Assembly (NCBI GenBank): GCA_944381255.1
Contig: CALWKL010000022.1
Location: 1 to 14,462, forward strand
Length of the DNA: 14,462 bases
DNA from: an uncultured Clostridia bacterium
GTDB lineage: Bacteria > Bacillota > Clostridia > Christensenellales > UBA1242
Reading direction: 5' to 3'
The stretch's first letter is position 1, and each line of letters opens with the position of its first letter. A program made the position numbers and the translations under genes. The notes under the pieces are model-generated. The model made no database searches and was not told the origin of the DNA. It saw only the letters and a program-made list of their open reading frames with translations. Of the stretch, positions 7,401 to 14,462 are shown in pieces.

Positions 7401-9183
7401 AACCAATGGCTTGGAGGTTATGGCTACCTTTGCTATAAAAGGTAGGGTAACTATAGGTGGCGAAGGCTTGTCTAGTGTATCTGTTAGCACAGGAGATAAA
7501 AGTGCAATTACAGATGAAGATGGATACTATACAATCGAAGGGCTCTCTACTTCTGGTTGGGTAACACTCTCAAAAGATGGCTATGAGTTCAGTGGTGAGA
7601 CATATTACTTTAGCGGAGCTGTAAGCAATCTTGACTTTACTGCTACTTACTATGTGCGCTTCTCAGTTAATTGTGGTGATGCTGATATGGGTTCTGCTGT
7701 AATAACTCATACCTCGGGTAGCCTAGATACCTTGACTGACAACACATTCGTGCTTAGAGGCCTCGTAGGGCAAAATACATTCTATGTAAATGCCAATGCG
7801 CTTGGTGCGGATACGGCAAGCTTTGATACTGCTGAAGTGGTAGTCAATGGGCCTAAAGGAGATATGGTAGTAGAATTAACTTACACCGTTATGCTACAAT
7901 TGAGCAAAAAAGTCCTTGACGGGATAACTCTAACTTACAGTGATAAATATGGTCAAGAGACGGCTACTTTTGATGCAAGTGGTAGGGCAGATTTGTCAGG
8001 TATCGTTGGCAGAGGTTCTTGGACAATTTCTAAGAGTGGCTACAAGTTTACTCCTACAGAAGGCACATATTCTTTGCCTAAGACTGTAAGCATTACTTAT
8101 GATGTAGTTTATTCAATTTCTGGGCGTGTAACTAGTGGCAATCTAGGTGTATATGGTATGGTGCTAAGCATGAATGGCGAAAGTACCACTACCGATGTAG
8201 ACGGATATTATAATTTGACAAATCTTGTCGGAAGTGGTACACTTAGAGGAGTTTTGTCAGCAGATAATTGTAATACTGTAACCAAAACTATCGAAGTTAG
8301 TGGGGAAGGAACCTATAACTTAAATGTAGACACTAGCACTTATGCTTTCTGGTTGTATCAAAAAGGTTATCAAAATTTGCGCGAAAGCGCTGGTGGATAT
8401 ATAATTAAATCAACAAGTACGGCGACTCCTAATAAATATGCAGATCCACAACATGCCGAGGCTTATAAGATTATGGATAAAAATGGTATCTATGTTACCG
8501 AGAACAAAAACCATGGTGCGTATGTAAACGTACTAGGAATAGAAGTCGAGCCAAGAGTTGATTTATACTCTTACTATGATTCTAATAGTGGAAATTCTGC
8601 CATGCATTACAAATTGATTAAGGGAGACAAAATCTCTTATGATGCAAGTAAAGGTGTATATTTAGCAAATGGAAAAGGCGATTATGATTCTGTATCTTGG
8701 CCTACTACAGCGCAGAGCTTACAGAGTTTCCTAGCTGAATATGGCGGTAATCCAAAAGCAATGAGTGTATATAATATTCAAAATAATACAAGCAATTATA
8801 TCAAAAGTATAAGCGCTCCGACCCTTAGCGGAGATAAAATTAAATTCACTATAGATGTAAGTTGTTCTAATGATTGTATTAGCAATTATATTAAGCAGAT
8901 TGTAGCATTTTCTGGTCAAACCCCTACATTCAAAAGTATTTCTTTAACTATAACTATGGATAAGTATGGGAATTTAATTAGCAACCAAATTGTAGAGCAG
9001 TACACGGTAACACAAAATGCGCCTGTTATAGGAGCAGTTACGGTAACTATAGATAATGTATCGACCGAAACAATTACTGCATATGACTTAGATAATGCTA
9101 TAGATATATCTGCAGAAACAGAGGGCGGATATAGTGATGACACTTGGTCAATTTTACAAAAAGTAAAAAATAATCAAATCTAA
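4453..9183 (+). CDS. Giant surface lipoprotein with about 17 tandem beta-sandwich modules
   Basis: A 1576-aa exported lipoprotein. The signal peptide MLKKLSVLFAFFCVFILAGC ends in the lipobox L17-A18-G19-C20; Cys20 would be lipid-modified and hold the protein on the outer face of the membrane. Residues about 28-1296 are roughly 17 tandem modules averaging about 75 aa, with the pattern SGxV-G-P(I/L)xxVxV...TDxxGxFxFxxL...xKxGYxF. This is the carboxypeptidase-regulatory/transthyretin-like beta-sandwich; modules 9-14 are the most regular and 3, 6, 7, 15 and 16 divergent. No catalytic peptidase domain is present. Residues 1297-1576 are a non-repeat domain that I cannot assign, with Cys1471 and Cys1475 as a CxxxC pair. 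The start is TTG, with TGAGG 9 bases before it; no later start would keep the signal peptide. The repeats act as a stalk, so the C-terminal domain is probably the working end (inference). Confidence 0.9.
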   Translation: MLKKLSVLFAFFCVFILAGCVDNSPTTFSIQGRVLYNGEPIANVRVVSDNAGEVLTNEKGEFVFSDLTTATELTYSVEGYVFPKSKDVIYAETKNLLVNAEKIYTLTGRVVSNGIGIAGANVEITGLTPVSLLTDSEGYFTASVAGEVGVQASKAGYIFDTTKTATIDNCEIVLSGTTDVTAVVEGCQGATLMVGDTEMTLNQGVYSAQNIALGTVITPILQGYHFEPSSHTVLSENEKITFVAYNLYSVSGVTKSGDTPISDVDILVNGNVVAKSNDQGEFVLNDLWGENSISYSHSIFKFNSQHVTQEENLEAQGAFSLNGLVVVNGNVPLENVRVSLGSGSPISTDAKGQFNLDNVKYGDVIVFEHEGYKIDNYTITEPGNIIITAIEYFDATVTVKSGTQNLSTAVAKSNDFDSDVSANRYGVIEFNDLISDLVVIISAEGYTSQEITISRANNEITVNLEKYYDLSITVHSGDIILDNAIVTLDGNPVTLQTDGTVLVADCLGSININVVANGYNGATATANKDNNTFDFDLSYNVKGSVRSGIVDVDATITATPTGTLESTPVLVETEGGEYSLSLRGTHTITANAEGYTLTLSSDTPNIVKTASTVDFVATYSISGTLTLDNEAVVNATVTLVSDGSNSLTCQTDEYGKYKFDNLSGQYVLSTSVESLRPGTYTITRNGVYDFSSNGYAVSGQVLCGEQGLSGVTISAGDYTTVSGEDGSFTFDLITGTPTMSASKTGYTFDIPSYTLSPDNVEKYIFRATYTVSGLVMCGDAILSGVVVTLDDGDNSMTTGADGRFTFSGLIGTHELSFEKTDYAINPITITEYNNIEVQSTRTVRGIVKVGSTPMASVTISNGVVSATTNENGEFVLAGLVVGDELTASKTGYEFTSNNAVISLDTEGVEFSGAYNLSGTVKSAGVAIEGVLVTFAGKSVYTDAKGMFEFTGLSAFGEMTFVKAGYDFAPIDISGPSLSQSGELTNGLEVMATFAIKGRVTIGGEGLSSVSVSTGDKSAITDEDGYYTIEGLSTSGWVTLSKDGYEFSGETYYFSGAVSNLDFTATYYVRFSVNCGDADMGSAVITHTSGSLDTLTDNTFVLRGLVGQNTFYVNANALGADTASFDTAEVVVNGPKGDMVVELTYTVMLQLSKKVLDGITLTYSDKYGQETATFDASGRADLSGIVGRGSWTISKSGYKFTPTEGTYSLPKTVSITYDVVYSISGRVTSGNLGVYGMVLSMNGESTTTDVDGYYNLTNLVGSGTLRGVLSADNCNTVTKTIEVSGEGTYNLNVDTSTYAFWLYQKGYQNLRESAGGYIIKSTSTATPNKYADPQHAEAYKIMDKNGIYVTENKNHGAYVNVLGIEVEPRVDLYSYYDSNSGNSAMHYKLIKGDKISYDASKGVYLANGKGDYDSVSWPTTAQSLQSFLAEYGGNPKAMSVYNIQNNTSNYIKSISAPTLSGDKIKFTIDVSCSNDCISNYIKQIVAFSGQTPTFKSISLTITMDKYGNLISNQIVEQYTVTQNAPVIGAVTVTIDNVSTETITAYDLDNAIDISAETEGGYSDDTWSILQKVKNNQI

Positions 9184-9200
9184 AGTATTCGCATATAGAA

Positions 9201-9229
9201 TTGCCTGTTTAAAGAAATTTGTGTTTAAT
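9201..9229 (+). promoter_or_regulatory. Possible own promoter of the second giant gene
   Basis: TTGCCT (9201-9206), 17 bases and TTTAAT (9224-9229). The spacing of the -10 box to the shared leader block (9240) matches that at 4404-4419, which supports it. No terminator is seen in the 89-base gap after the lipoprotein gene, so read-through from 4381 is also likely. Confidence 0.45.
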
Positions 9230-9239
9230 TTAAAAGGCT

Positions 9240-9265
9240 AAATTAAGTATTTACATAAAATGAGG
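9240..9265 (+). repeat. Leader shared with the lipoprotein gene, copy 2
   Basis: Counterpart of 4419-4444: 15 of 16 bases identical at 9240-9255, then 6 unlike bases and GAGG (9262-9265), which serves as ribosome site 7 bases before the ATG at 9273. The encoded proteins also both begin with MLK, but are otherwise unrelated at the N-terminus. Confidence 0.65.
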
Positions 9266-9272
9266 AATTGAA

Positions 9273-12200
9273 ATGTTAAAACAAAAACATTTTGTATTGA
9301 GTAGTTTATTAGGAGTCTTGGGAGTAATAGTTTTATTACTCACTTTCCAGTTTGGCTCTATCAATAGGGTAGATGCTTTTGGAGGAGGTATCATATATTC
9401 AAAAGACCAATCTTACAAGCCAAACTTCAATAACGATGTAACTTGGATAACAGAAGGTAATGTAAGAAAATATATATATGACCTATTCAGTACTACTGCT
9501 GATGGGGTGAAATTACCTGATACTTTTGGTGCGCAAGTTGATAGTTCTGTAGCTTGGGGGACTTCAAATAAAAGCACATATACCAAAAGCAATAATAGTT
9601 ATTCATACTATAGAGATTCTGCAACAAATGGCACTCCAAAGAACGGACTATTGACTTCGGAATTCACTATTTCAAGTAAGTTGAAACAGGCTATGATTAA
9701 TGGTGCGTTGACTTTGCAAGCCTCAGCATATGTAAATAGTTTAATATTAAGTGATAGCGATAAAACAGACAAGATACAAGTTTCTTTTGATGGTCAAACC
9801 AGAGGAGGAATAGAAACTACTACGCCAACCTTAGTATCATTCTATGCAAATAATATTCAAGATTCATATACATTTACTTTCCAAGTAGACCATAATGGTG
9901 CGAAAAAAGAAGTTATATTTGGAATAGAAGTAGATGTTTTTACTGAAACAAATATGGTTATCCAAAATCCAACATTGACTTTTGAAACGACTGATATATT
10001 GGCTCCTAGTGTGCGCATTACACCAGAAGGTTTTGCAAAATCAAAGACTCTAGAGATAAAAGATGCCGGTGCTGGTATTGATATAGAAAAATTAGTAGTA
10101 ACTATAGACGGAGTAGTTGTACCTACTGATCAAATGACCGTTAGTGCTGACACAAGGACTGTAACCATACCTTTGAATACCAATAAGCAACAAATTTCGG
10201 TAGAAGCATACGACAATGTAGGTAATCTTTTGTCAACTAGTCTAATTGTAGATGGTATAGATAACCTAGCCCCAGCAGTATCTACCTTGGTTGTTGAGCC
10301 AGAAGACAATGTTTATTCAAAGTCAAAAGATGTAACAGTTGAGTTTTATGATGCAAATGATGATATTAATGCTGTGTCAGGTATAGCAAGTATCAAGTTA
10401 AATGGTACAGATGTTACTACACCTGAGATATTGAGTGCTGGACAGTTTACTTTTACAGTGAATACTACTGATGAGTATACAGTAGAAGTAATTGACAATT
10501 TGGGTAACAGCACAATTTATAGATACAGTACTCAATATTTAGATAATTCCGCTCCTATTATTAGTCTAGATATTAATGATGGTCAAGTCTTTAATACCAA
10601 AAACATTGAGGCAAATTTAATACTTGATAGTACAGTGCAAGCTGATGAAAACTATTACTATACTGTCGACCGTGCTGATTCGGAGACAATGGGAGACCCG
10701 ACAGATGATTCAGAAAATAATACTCGTAAAGTCCTAAGTTTAGGCGCAAATATTATTTCTGTACCAGATGAAGGCGAATACATTATTAAAATTTTTGGTT
10801 GTGATGTATTGGGTAATGCTGGTGAGGTAATTAGTTATCGCGTAACAGTTAGCCTCCTAAGTTATAGTATTTCTTACTCATTTGGTGGCGAAACCTTTGT
10901 AGGCAAAAATTCTGCTGGCGAAGTAATAGAGCATCAGGTGGAGACACAAGTTGTATACAATGGTATAACATATCAATTATATAAGGCTACACGTATAGAT
11001 GCTAGCGGAGTAAGAACTGATATAGGTACGAGTCAATCTGATTTTGTAATGCTTGATGAAAATACTGCTTTTGAATTAACATATCGTGAAGTAGTAGAAA
11101 TTGATATTTTACAAAATAAGTATGAATACTCTGGTGATGCATTACAGATAGAGTATACTACAATAGTTCGCTCTCTTGATACAGAGTATCCAAATGAAGA
11201 TATATTCGTCAAGTATTCGCAAAATGGTATAGAAGTTACCCCAATAGAAGCAGGTATATATGATGTCAATATCTTAATCGATAATGATACTTATACTTTA
11301 AATTACGACACAACTATGCGCATATTTAAGCCTCTAAATTTCGATATTAAGAAAAATTATGTATATAACACCGAAACTTTTGAATTAAACTTTTCTATTG
11401 ATGCAGATATACAGTATACTCTAGTATTATCAGACGCTGATGGGCAAGAGATTGACTTAAGTTTAGCAAAGAGAGAATCTCTCGATGCGGGTACTTACAC
11501 ATATACCTTTACAATACTAGATGAAAATTATTATTTAAATGGCGAACCTGTGGGGACACAGTCTATCACTGATACCTTGGTTATTGAAGATATGCCAGTT
11601 GTTTTGCCTGAATTTAGTGAAACGATTTTGTATAATGGTACACAGTATTCAGTAGATTCTATCTATGGTGGCTATACTGTTGATGTAGAATTTTTGCAAA
11701 ATGGCGAAAAAGCAATTCCGCAAAATGCTGGAGAATATCAAGTAAGCATAAAGGTAAATCAAAAGAACTATACTGGCTCTACTGTGGGTACTTTGATTAT
11801 TCAAAAGAGAACTATCAAGGTTACTGCAGATGCTAAAAGTAGTGAATATGGTGCTGACCTGCAAGAGCTCACTTATCGCGTAAGCGGAGATGGTTTTGTA
11901 TCTGGAGAGGAGTATGTATTTACCCCAAAATGCGATTTTGATGCAAGTGCTGATAGAGTAAATGCTGGGGAGTATGTCATTAGTTTTGAGACAATCGAGG
12001 AAGAATCTTTACAAAACTATGAAGTAACTTTTGTTAATTCTGTATATACAGTTTCTCAAAGAAGTGTAATAGTGAAAGTAAAATCAGGTCAGTCTAAAGT
12101 ATACGGTGATATTGACCCTGAACTTGAGTACGAAATAGAGGGGGTATTACCTGGCGATGACTTGGGACTAACTCTACAACGTGTAGAAAGTGAAGATGTG

Positions 12201-14129
12201 GGTAATTATGCAATTACAATAAAAGAATGCTTAAATAATAACTATGCTGTAGATTTTCGTGGCGAAAATTTCAAGATTACACAGAGAAGATTGATTATTA
12301 GCGCAAATGCTGTAGAAAAATCCTATGATGGTACTACAAATCTGCCTGAAGGCTTAGCACAAAATTATGATATTGTGTCTGGCTCTATAGCAGATAGGGA
12401 TAGAGAGACATTCAGTTTTGCGCTTACCGCTAGCCCTAGTGCAAATGTGGGTAAATATTTAATCTCACCAGTTACTCTAGATATACCAAATTATGAAATT
12501 ATATATATGAGTAATTATCTCTACATTTTGCCAAGAGAAGTTACAGTAAGTGCTAATGAGGCAGTAAAGGAATTTGGTCAAAATGACCCAGTATTTACTT
12601 ATACTGTTGATGGAGAAATTGTAGAGGGTGATACATTCAGTGGTGCATTGTCTCGTGTGGCTGGGGAAAATATCGGCAAATATGCTATCACGCTAGGTAC
12701 ACTCTACAACAAAAACTATACTATTAACTTTGTATCAAACACTTTTACTATTACTAAAGCTAGTATAGAGATAACTATACAAGATGCAACAAAGATTTAT
12801 GGTGTAAGTGGCGACCCAAAATTTAAATGGACTACTAGTGAACAGGTAAATAAAGATTTGATAAATGCTAGCCTTTCTCGTGAACAGGGAGAAGATGTAG
12901 GCGAATATACCATCAGTGGTACTTTTACAAGTGATTTTTATGAAATTACTGTAGATGATGGCACGATGACCATCACACCAGCCACTGCTTACCTTACTCT
13001 AACAAACCAAACAAAAACTTTTGGTAAATTACAAGACCCAACATATCGCTACAACTTGCGTGGTGTACTTCCTATAGACTTGGACGAAGTAACCGAAAGT
13101 ATAGTGATTACTCGTGAGGCTGGAGAAAATGTAGGCGAGTACGCAATGTCTGCTACATGTAGTCATGTTAACTATAATTTTGTAATAGGCGGAGCAATAT
13201 TTAGCATAGTAAAAGCAAATATTGAAATTATTTTACCTAATAGTACTTTTGTCTACGATGGTACAGCAAAGACTCCAACAGCGACACTTAATTTCAATGG
13301 TAAGTCTCAACAAGGGACTATCACTTATAGAATTACTCAAGACGGTGAGACTGTAGAAGAGGCTTTAAATGCAGGTACTTACAGAGTAGAGGCAAGTTTT
13401 GCTGGCGATGACAATTTCTTAGGCGCCAGCACTTCAGCAAATTTAACTATTACCAAAAAAGATATTGCAATAACAATTTTTAAAGATATATTTGTTATGA
13501 AGAAAGATGGTAGCATTCAAGAGCCAGAGATTGATTGCGCATTGGAAAAAAGTGAGTACCAAATTCTATTCGATGAGGCAGACGCTGGCAATGTGGGTGT
13601 ACATGAGTATTCTATAGTATTCAATAATCCAAATTACAATTCTATCCGTGGCAGTGTACAGATTCTGCCAATTCCTACCAATACCACCGAGGGGGGAAGT
13701 GTGGAATTTGTCGATGGTAGTGTAAATAATGACGATGTACAGATTGTTATACAGAATACTAATGACAAGAACAATGCAGAAAATGCTACCTCAATGGTGG
13801 TAGACAAGACTTATGAGATTAAATACAATCAGGATAGTGATGCGCAACTTAAGGTAGAGCTCGATTATGCTGTCGATGACTACTCAAATGTTTTTGTATA
13901 TGTCTACAATGACGAAGGCGAAGCTAGAATGGTGCTATATGATGTAATAGACGGCAAGATTGTCCTTAATATGGATGCCGAAAATGTAAAACTAGCTATA
14001 GTGCGTAAAGTTGCAGGTATTTCTATCGCTACTGTTGCTTTGATTGCAGGAATTTGTATTTTGATAGCTTACTCATATGTGCGCCGTAGGAAAAAGAAAA
14101 AGATGCGCCGTATTTTGAGCATTGCATAA
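9273..14129 (+). CDS. Giant membrane-anchored surface protein with Ig-like and MBG modules
   Basis: A 1618-aa secreted protein. A signal peptide spans about 1-35 (basic start, hydrophobic 8-26, likely cut after VDA). Residues about 36-243 form an unassigned N-terminal domain. Three bacterial Ig-like domains start at about 244, 333 and 427, each opening with AP and two keeping the DN(V/L)GN turn. From about 530 to 845 lie looser modules with YNGxxY and NAGxYxV patterns. Residues about 846-1466 hold eight MBG/YDG-type modules, with marks such as YGDIDPELEY, YDGTTN, VGEY and NY at module ends. A Gly- and Asn-rich linker precedes the membrane helix at about 1580-1603, and the tail RRRKKKKMRRILSIA stays in the cytoplasm. 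No LPxTG sortase signal is present. No enzyme motif is visible; such modules usually make stalks or bind partners. The ATG has GAGG 7 bases before it. The following terminator ends this transcript. Confidence 0.9.
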   Translation: MLKQKHFVLSSLLGVLGVIVLLLTFQFGSINRVDAFGGGIIYSKDQSYKPNFNNDVTWITEGNVRKYIYDLFSTTADGVKLPDTFGAQVDSSVAWGTSNKSTYTKSNNSYSYYRDSATNGTPKNGLLTSEFTISSKLKQAMINGALTLQASAYVNSLILSDSDKTDKIQVSFDGQTRGGIETTTPTLVSFYANNIQDSYTFTFQVDHNGAKKEVIFGIEVDVFTETNMVIQNPTLTFETTDILAPSVRITPEGFAKSKTLEIKDAGAGIDIEKLVVTIDGVVVPTDQMTVSADTRTVTIPLNTNKQQISVEAYDNVGNLLSTSLIVDGIDNLAPAVSTLVVEPEDNVYSKSKDVTVEFYDANDDINAVSGIASIKLNGTDVTTPEILSAGQFTFTVNTTDEYTVEVIDNLGNSTIYRYSTQYLDNSAPIISLDINDGQVFNTKNIEANLILDSTVQADENYYYTVDRADSETMGDPTDDSENNTRKVLSLGANIISVPDEGEYIIKIFGCDVLGNAGEVISYRVTVSLLSYSISYSFGGETFVGKNSAGEVIEHQVETQVVYNGITYQLYKATRIDASGVRTDIGTSQSDFVMLDENTAFELTYREVVEIDILQNKYEYSGDALQIEYTTIVRSLDTEYPNEDIFVKYSQNGIEVTPIEAGIYDVNILIDNDTYTLNYDTTMRIFKPLNFDIKKNYVYNTETFELNFSIDADIQYTLVLSDADGQEIDLSLAKRESLDAGTYTYTFTILDENYYLNGEPVGTQSITDTLVIEDMPVVLPEFSETILYNGTQYSVDSIYGGYTVDVEFLQNGEKAIPQNAGEYQVSIKVNQKNYTGSTVGTLIIQKRTIKVTADAKSSEYGADLQELTYRVSGDGFVSGEEYVFTPKCDFDASADRVNAGEYVISFETIEEESLQNYEVTFVNSVYTVSQRSVIVKVKSGQSKVYGDIDPELEYEIEGVLPGDDLGLTLQRVESEDVGNYAITIKECLNNNYAVDFRGENFKITQRRLIISANAVEKSYDGTTNLPEGLAQNYDIVSGSIADRDRETFSFALTASPSANVGKYLISPVTLDIPNYEIIYMSNYLYILPREVTVSANEAVKEFGQNDPVFTYTVDGEIVEGDTFSGALSRVAGENIGKYAITLGTLYNKNYTINFVSNTFTITKASIEITIQDATKIYGVSGDPKFKWTTSEQVNKDLINASLSREQGEDVGEYTISGTFTSDFYEITVDDGTMTITPATAYLTLTNQTKTFGKLQDPTYRYNLRGVLPIDLDEVTESIVITREAGENVGEYAMSATCSHVNYNFVIGGAIFSIVKANIEIILPNSTFVYDGTAKTPTATLNFNGKSQQGTITYRITQDGETVEEALNAGTYRVEASFAGDDNFLGASTSANLTITKKDIAITIFKDIFVMKKDGSIQEPEIDCALEKSEYQILFDEADAGNVGVHEYSIVFNNPNYNSIRGSVQILPIPTNTTEGGSVEFVDGSVNNDDVQIVIQNTNDKNNAENATSMVVDKTYEIKYNQDSDAQLKVELDYAVDDYSNVFVYVYNDEGEARMVLYDVIDGKIVLNMDAENVKLAIVRKVAGISIATVALIAGICILIAYSYVRRRKKKKMRRILSIA

Positions 14130-14143
14130 TAAATATTTTAAAT

Positions 14144-14187
14144 AAAAAAACTTCCAATATTCTCTAAGAGTAAGGGGAAGTTTTTTT
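14144..14187 (+). terminator. Intrinsic terminator after the second giant gene
   Basis: AAAAAAACTTCC (14144-14155) pairs perfectly with GGAAGTTTTTTT (14176-14187), beginning 14 bases after the stop codon. The 20-base loop itself holds a small CTC-TAA-GAG hairpin. The A and T tracts on both sides would let it work in either direction. Confidence 0.82.
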
Positions 14188-14268
14188 ATATCAAGAAGTT
14201 TTGTATTATAAAATAATAATTATAGTAAAGTCTGCACAAAGTACACTAAAATTGAATATATCTTGTAT

Positions 14269-14462
14269 ATGAATAAAGTAAAGACAAAGAAAAGTAAAAT
14301 AAATGGCAAGAATATATATTTTGTGGGAATTGGTGGAGTGAGTATGAGCGCGCTCGCCAAATTGTGTGCTCATCATGGTTGTAAAGTTTGCGGGGTAGAT
14401 GCCCAGCATTCCCAAGCCACCCAAATGCTTATAGATATGGGGATACCAGTATACTTTTCTCC
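14269..14462 (+). CDS. murC: UDP-N-acetylmuramate--L-alanine ligase, N-terminal part
   Basis: Only the first 64 codons lie in the window; the gene continues past the edge. MurC adds L-alanine to UDP-N-acetylmuramic acid with ATP, the first step of the peptidoglycan stem peptide, in the cytoplasm. The seen part holds the nucleotide-binding Rossmann start: strand KNIYFVGIGG (14-23), the glycine loop G20-I-G-G23 followed by VSMSALA, then strand CKVCGVD (38-44) and the helix leading to MGIPVYF. The GIGGxSMSALA form is the usual clostridial one. The ATG at 14269 gives 15-19 residues before the loop, near the family's usual start, but no clear Shine-Dalgarno stands before it. A sister ligase (Mpl, MurD-like) is less likely because of the exact GIGGxxMSALA match. 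The preceding terminator shows it is a separate transcript. Confidence 0.88.
   Translation, partial: MNKVKTKKSKINGKNIYFVGIGGVSMSALAKLCAHHGCKVCGVDAQHSQATQMLIDMGIPVYFS

Noticed and set aside
4453..9183. DNA-level tandem repeat or CRISPR-like array in the lipoprotein gene
   Set aside because: The modules repeat at protein level only; no long identical DNA units or regular spacers are seen.
9273..14129. LPxTG sortase anchor in the second giant protein
   Set aside because: No LPxTG-like motif stands before the C-terminal helix.
14189..14268. Promoter for murC
   Set aside because: Several A/T-rich -10-like boxes exist, but none has a convincing -35 box at proper distance, so no site was chosen.

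Overview
The window is AT-rich DNA from a Gram-positive bacterium, most likely an uncultured low-GC Bacillota of the Clostridia type. This is inferred from strong AGGAG-type ribosome sites, a TTG start, AT-rich intergenic DNA, paired DegV proteins, an exported lipoprotein with a Gram-positive-like surface repertoire, and a Clostridia-like MurC N-terminus. The species cannot be fixed from the sequence alone.

Layout. (1) 121-1855, minus strand: two DegV/FakB-type fatty-acid-binding proteins in a translationally coupled pair (8-nt overlap). (2) 1856-2176: AT-rich intergenic DNA that ends in a consensus promoter (TTGACA, 17 bp, extended -10 TATAAT). (3) 2177-3481, plus: an unrecognised protein of 434 aa with four hydrophobic segments in two hairpins, closed by a clear intrinsic terminator. 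(4) 3538-4267: a TetR/AcrR-type regulator whose upstream region holds a near-perfect operator-like palindrome. The 12-bp core of that palindrome recurs exactly over the regulator's own start codon. (5) 4453-14129: two giant exported proteins in tandem. The first is a 1576-aa lipoprotein with about 17 tandem transthyretin/carboxypeptidase-regulatory-like modules and a unique C-terminal domain. The second is a 1618-aa secreted protein with Ig-like and MBG-type modules, anchored by a C-terminal membrane helix. The two share a similar promoter-to-ribosome-site leader and may be co-expressed. A terminator follows the second. (6) 14269-14462: the first 64 codons of murC (peptidoglycan precursor synthesis), cut by the window end.

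How the parts may work together. The two giant proteins look like long, flexible extracellular stalks held at the membrane by different anchors (lipid and helix). They are candidates for a two-component surface structure, such as an adhesin, scaffold or polysaccharide-binding complex. The TetR gene directly upstream, in the same direction, is the nearest candidate regulator. The DegV pair and murC are core-type functions and probably only flank this accessory block. No mobile element, tRNA, rRNA or CRISPR array was seen.
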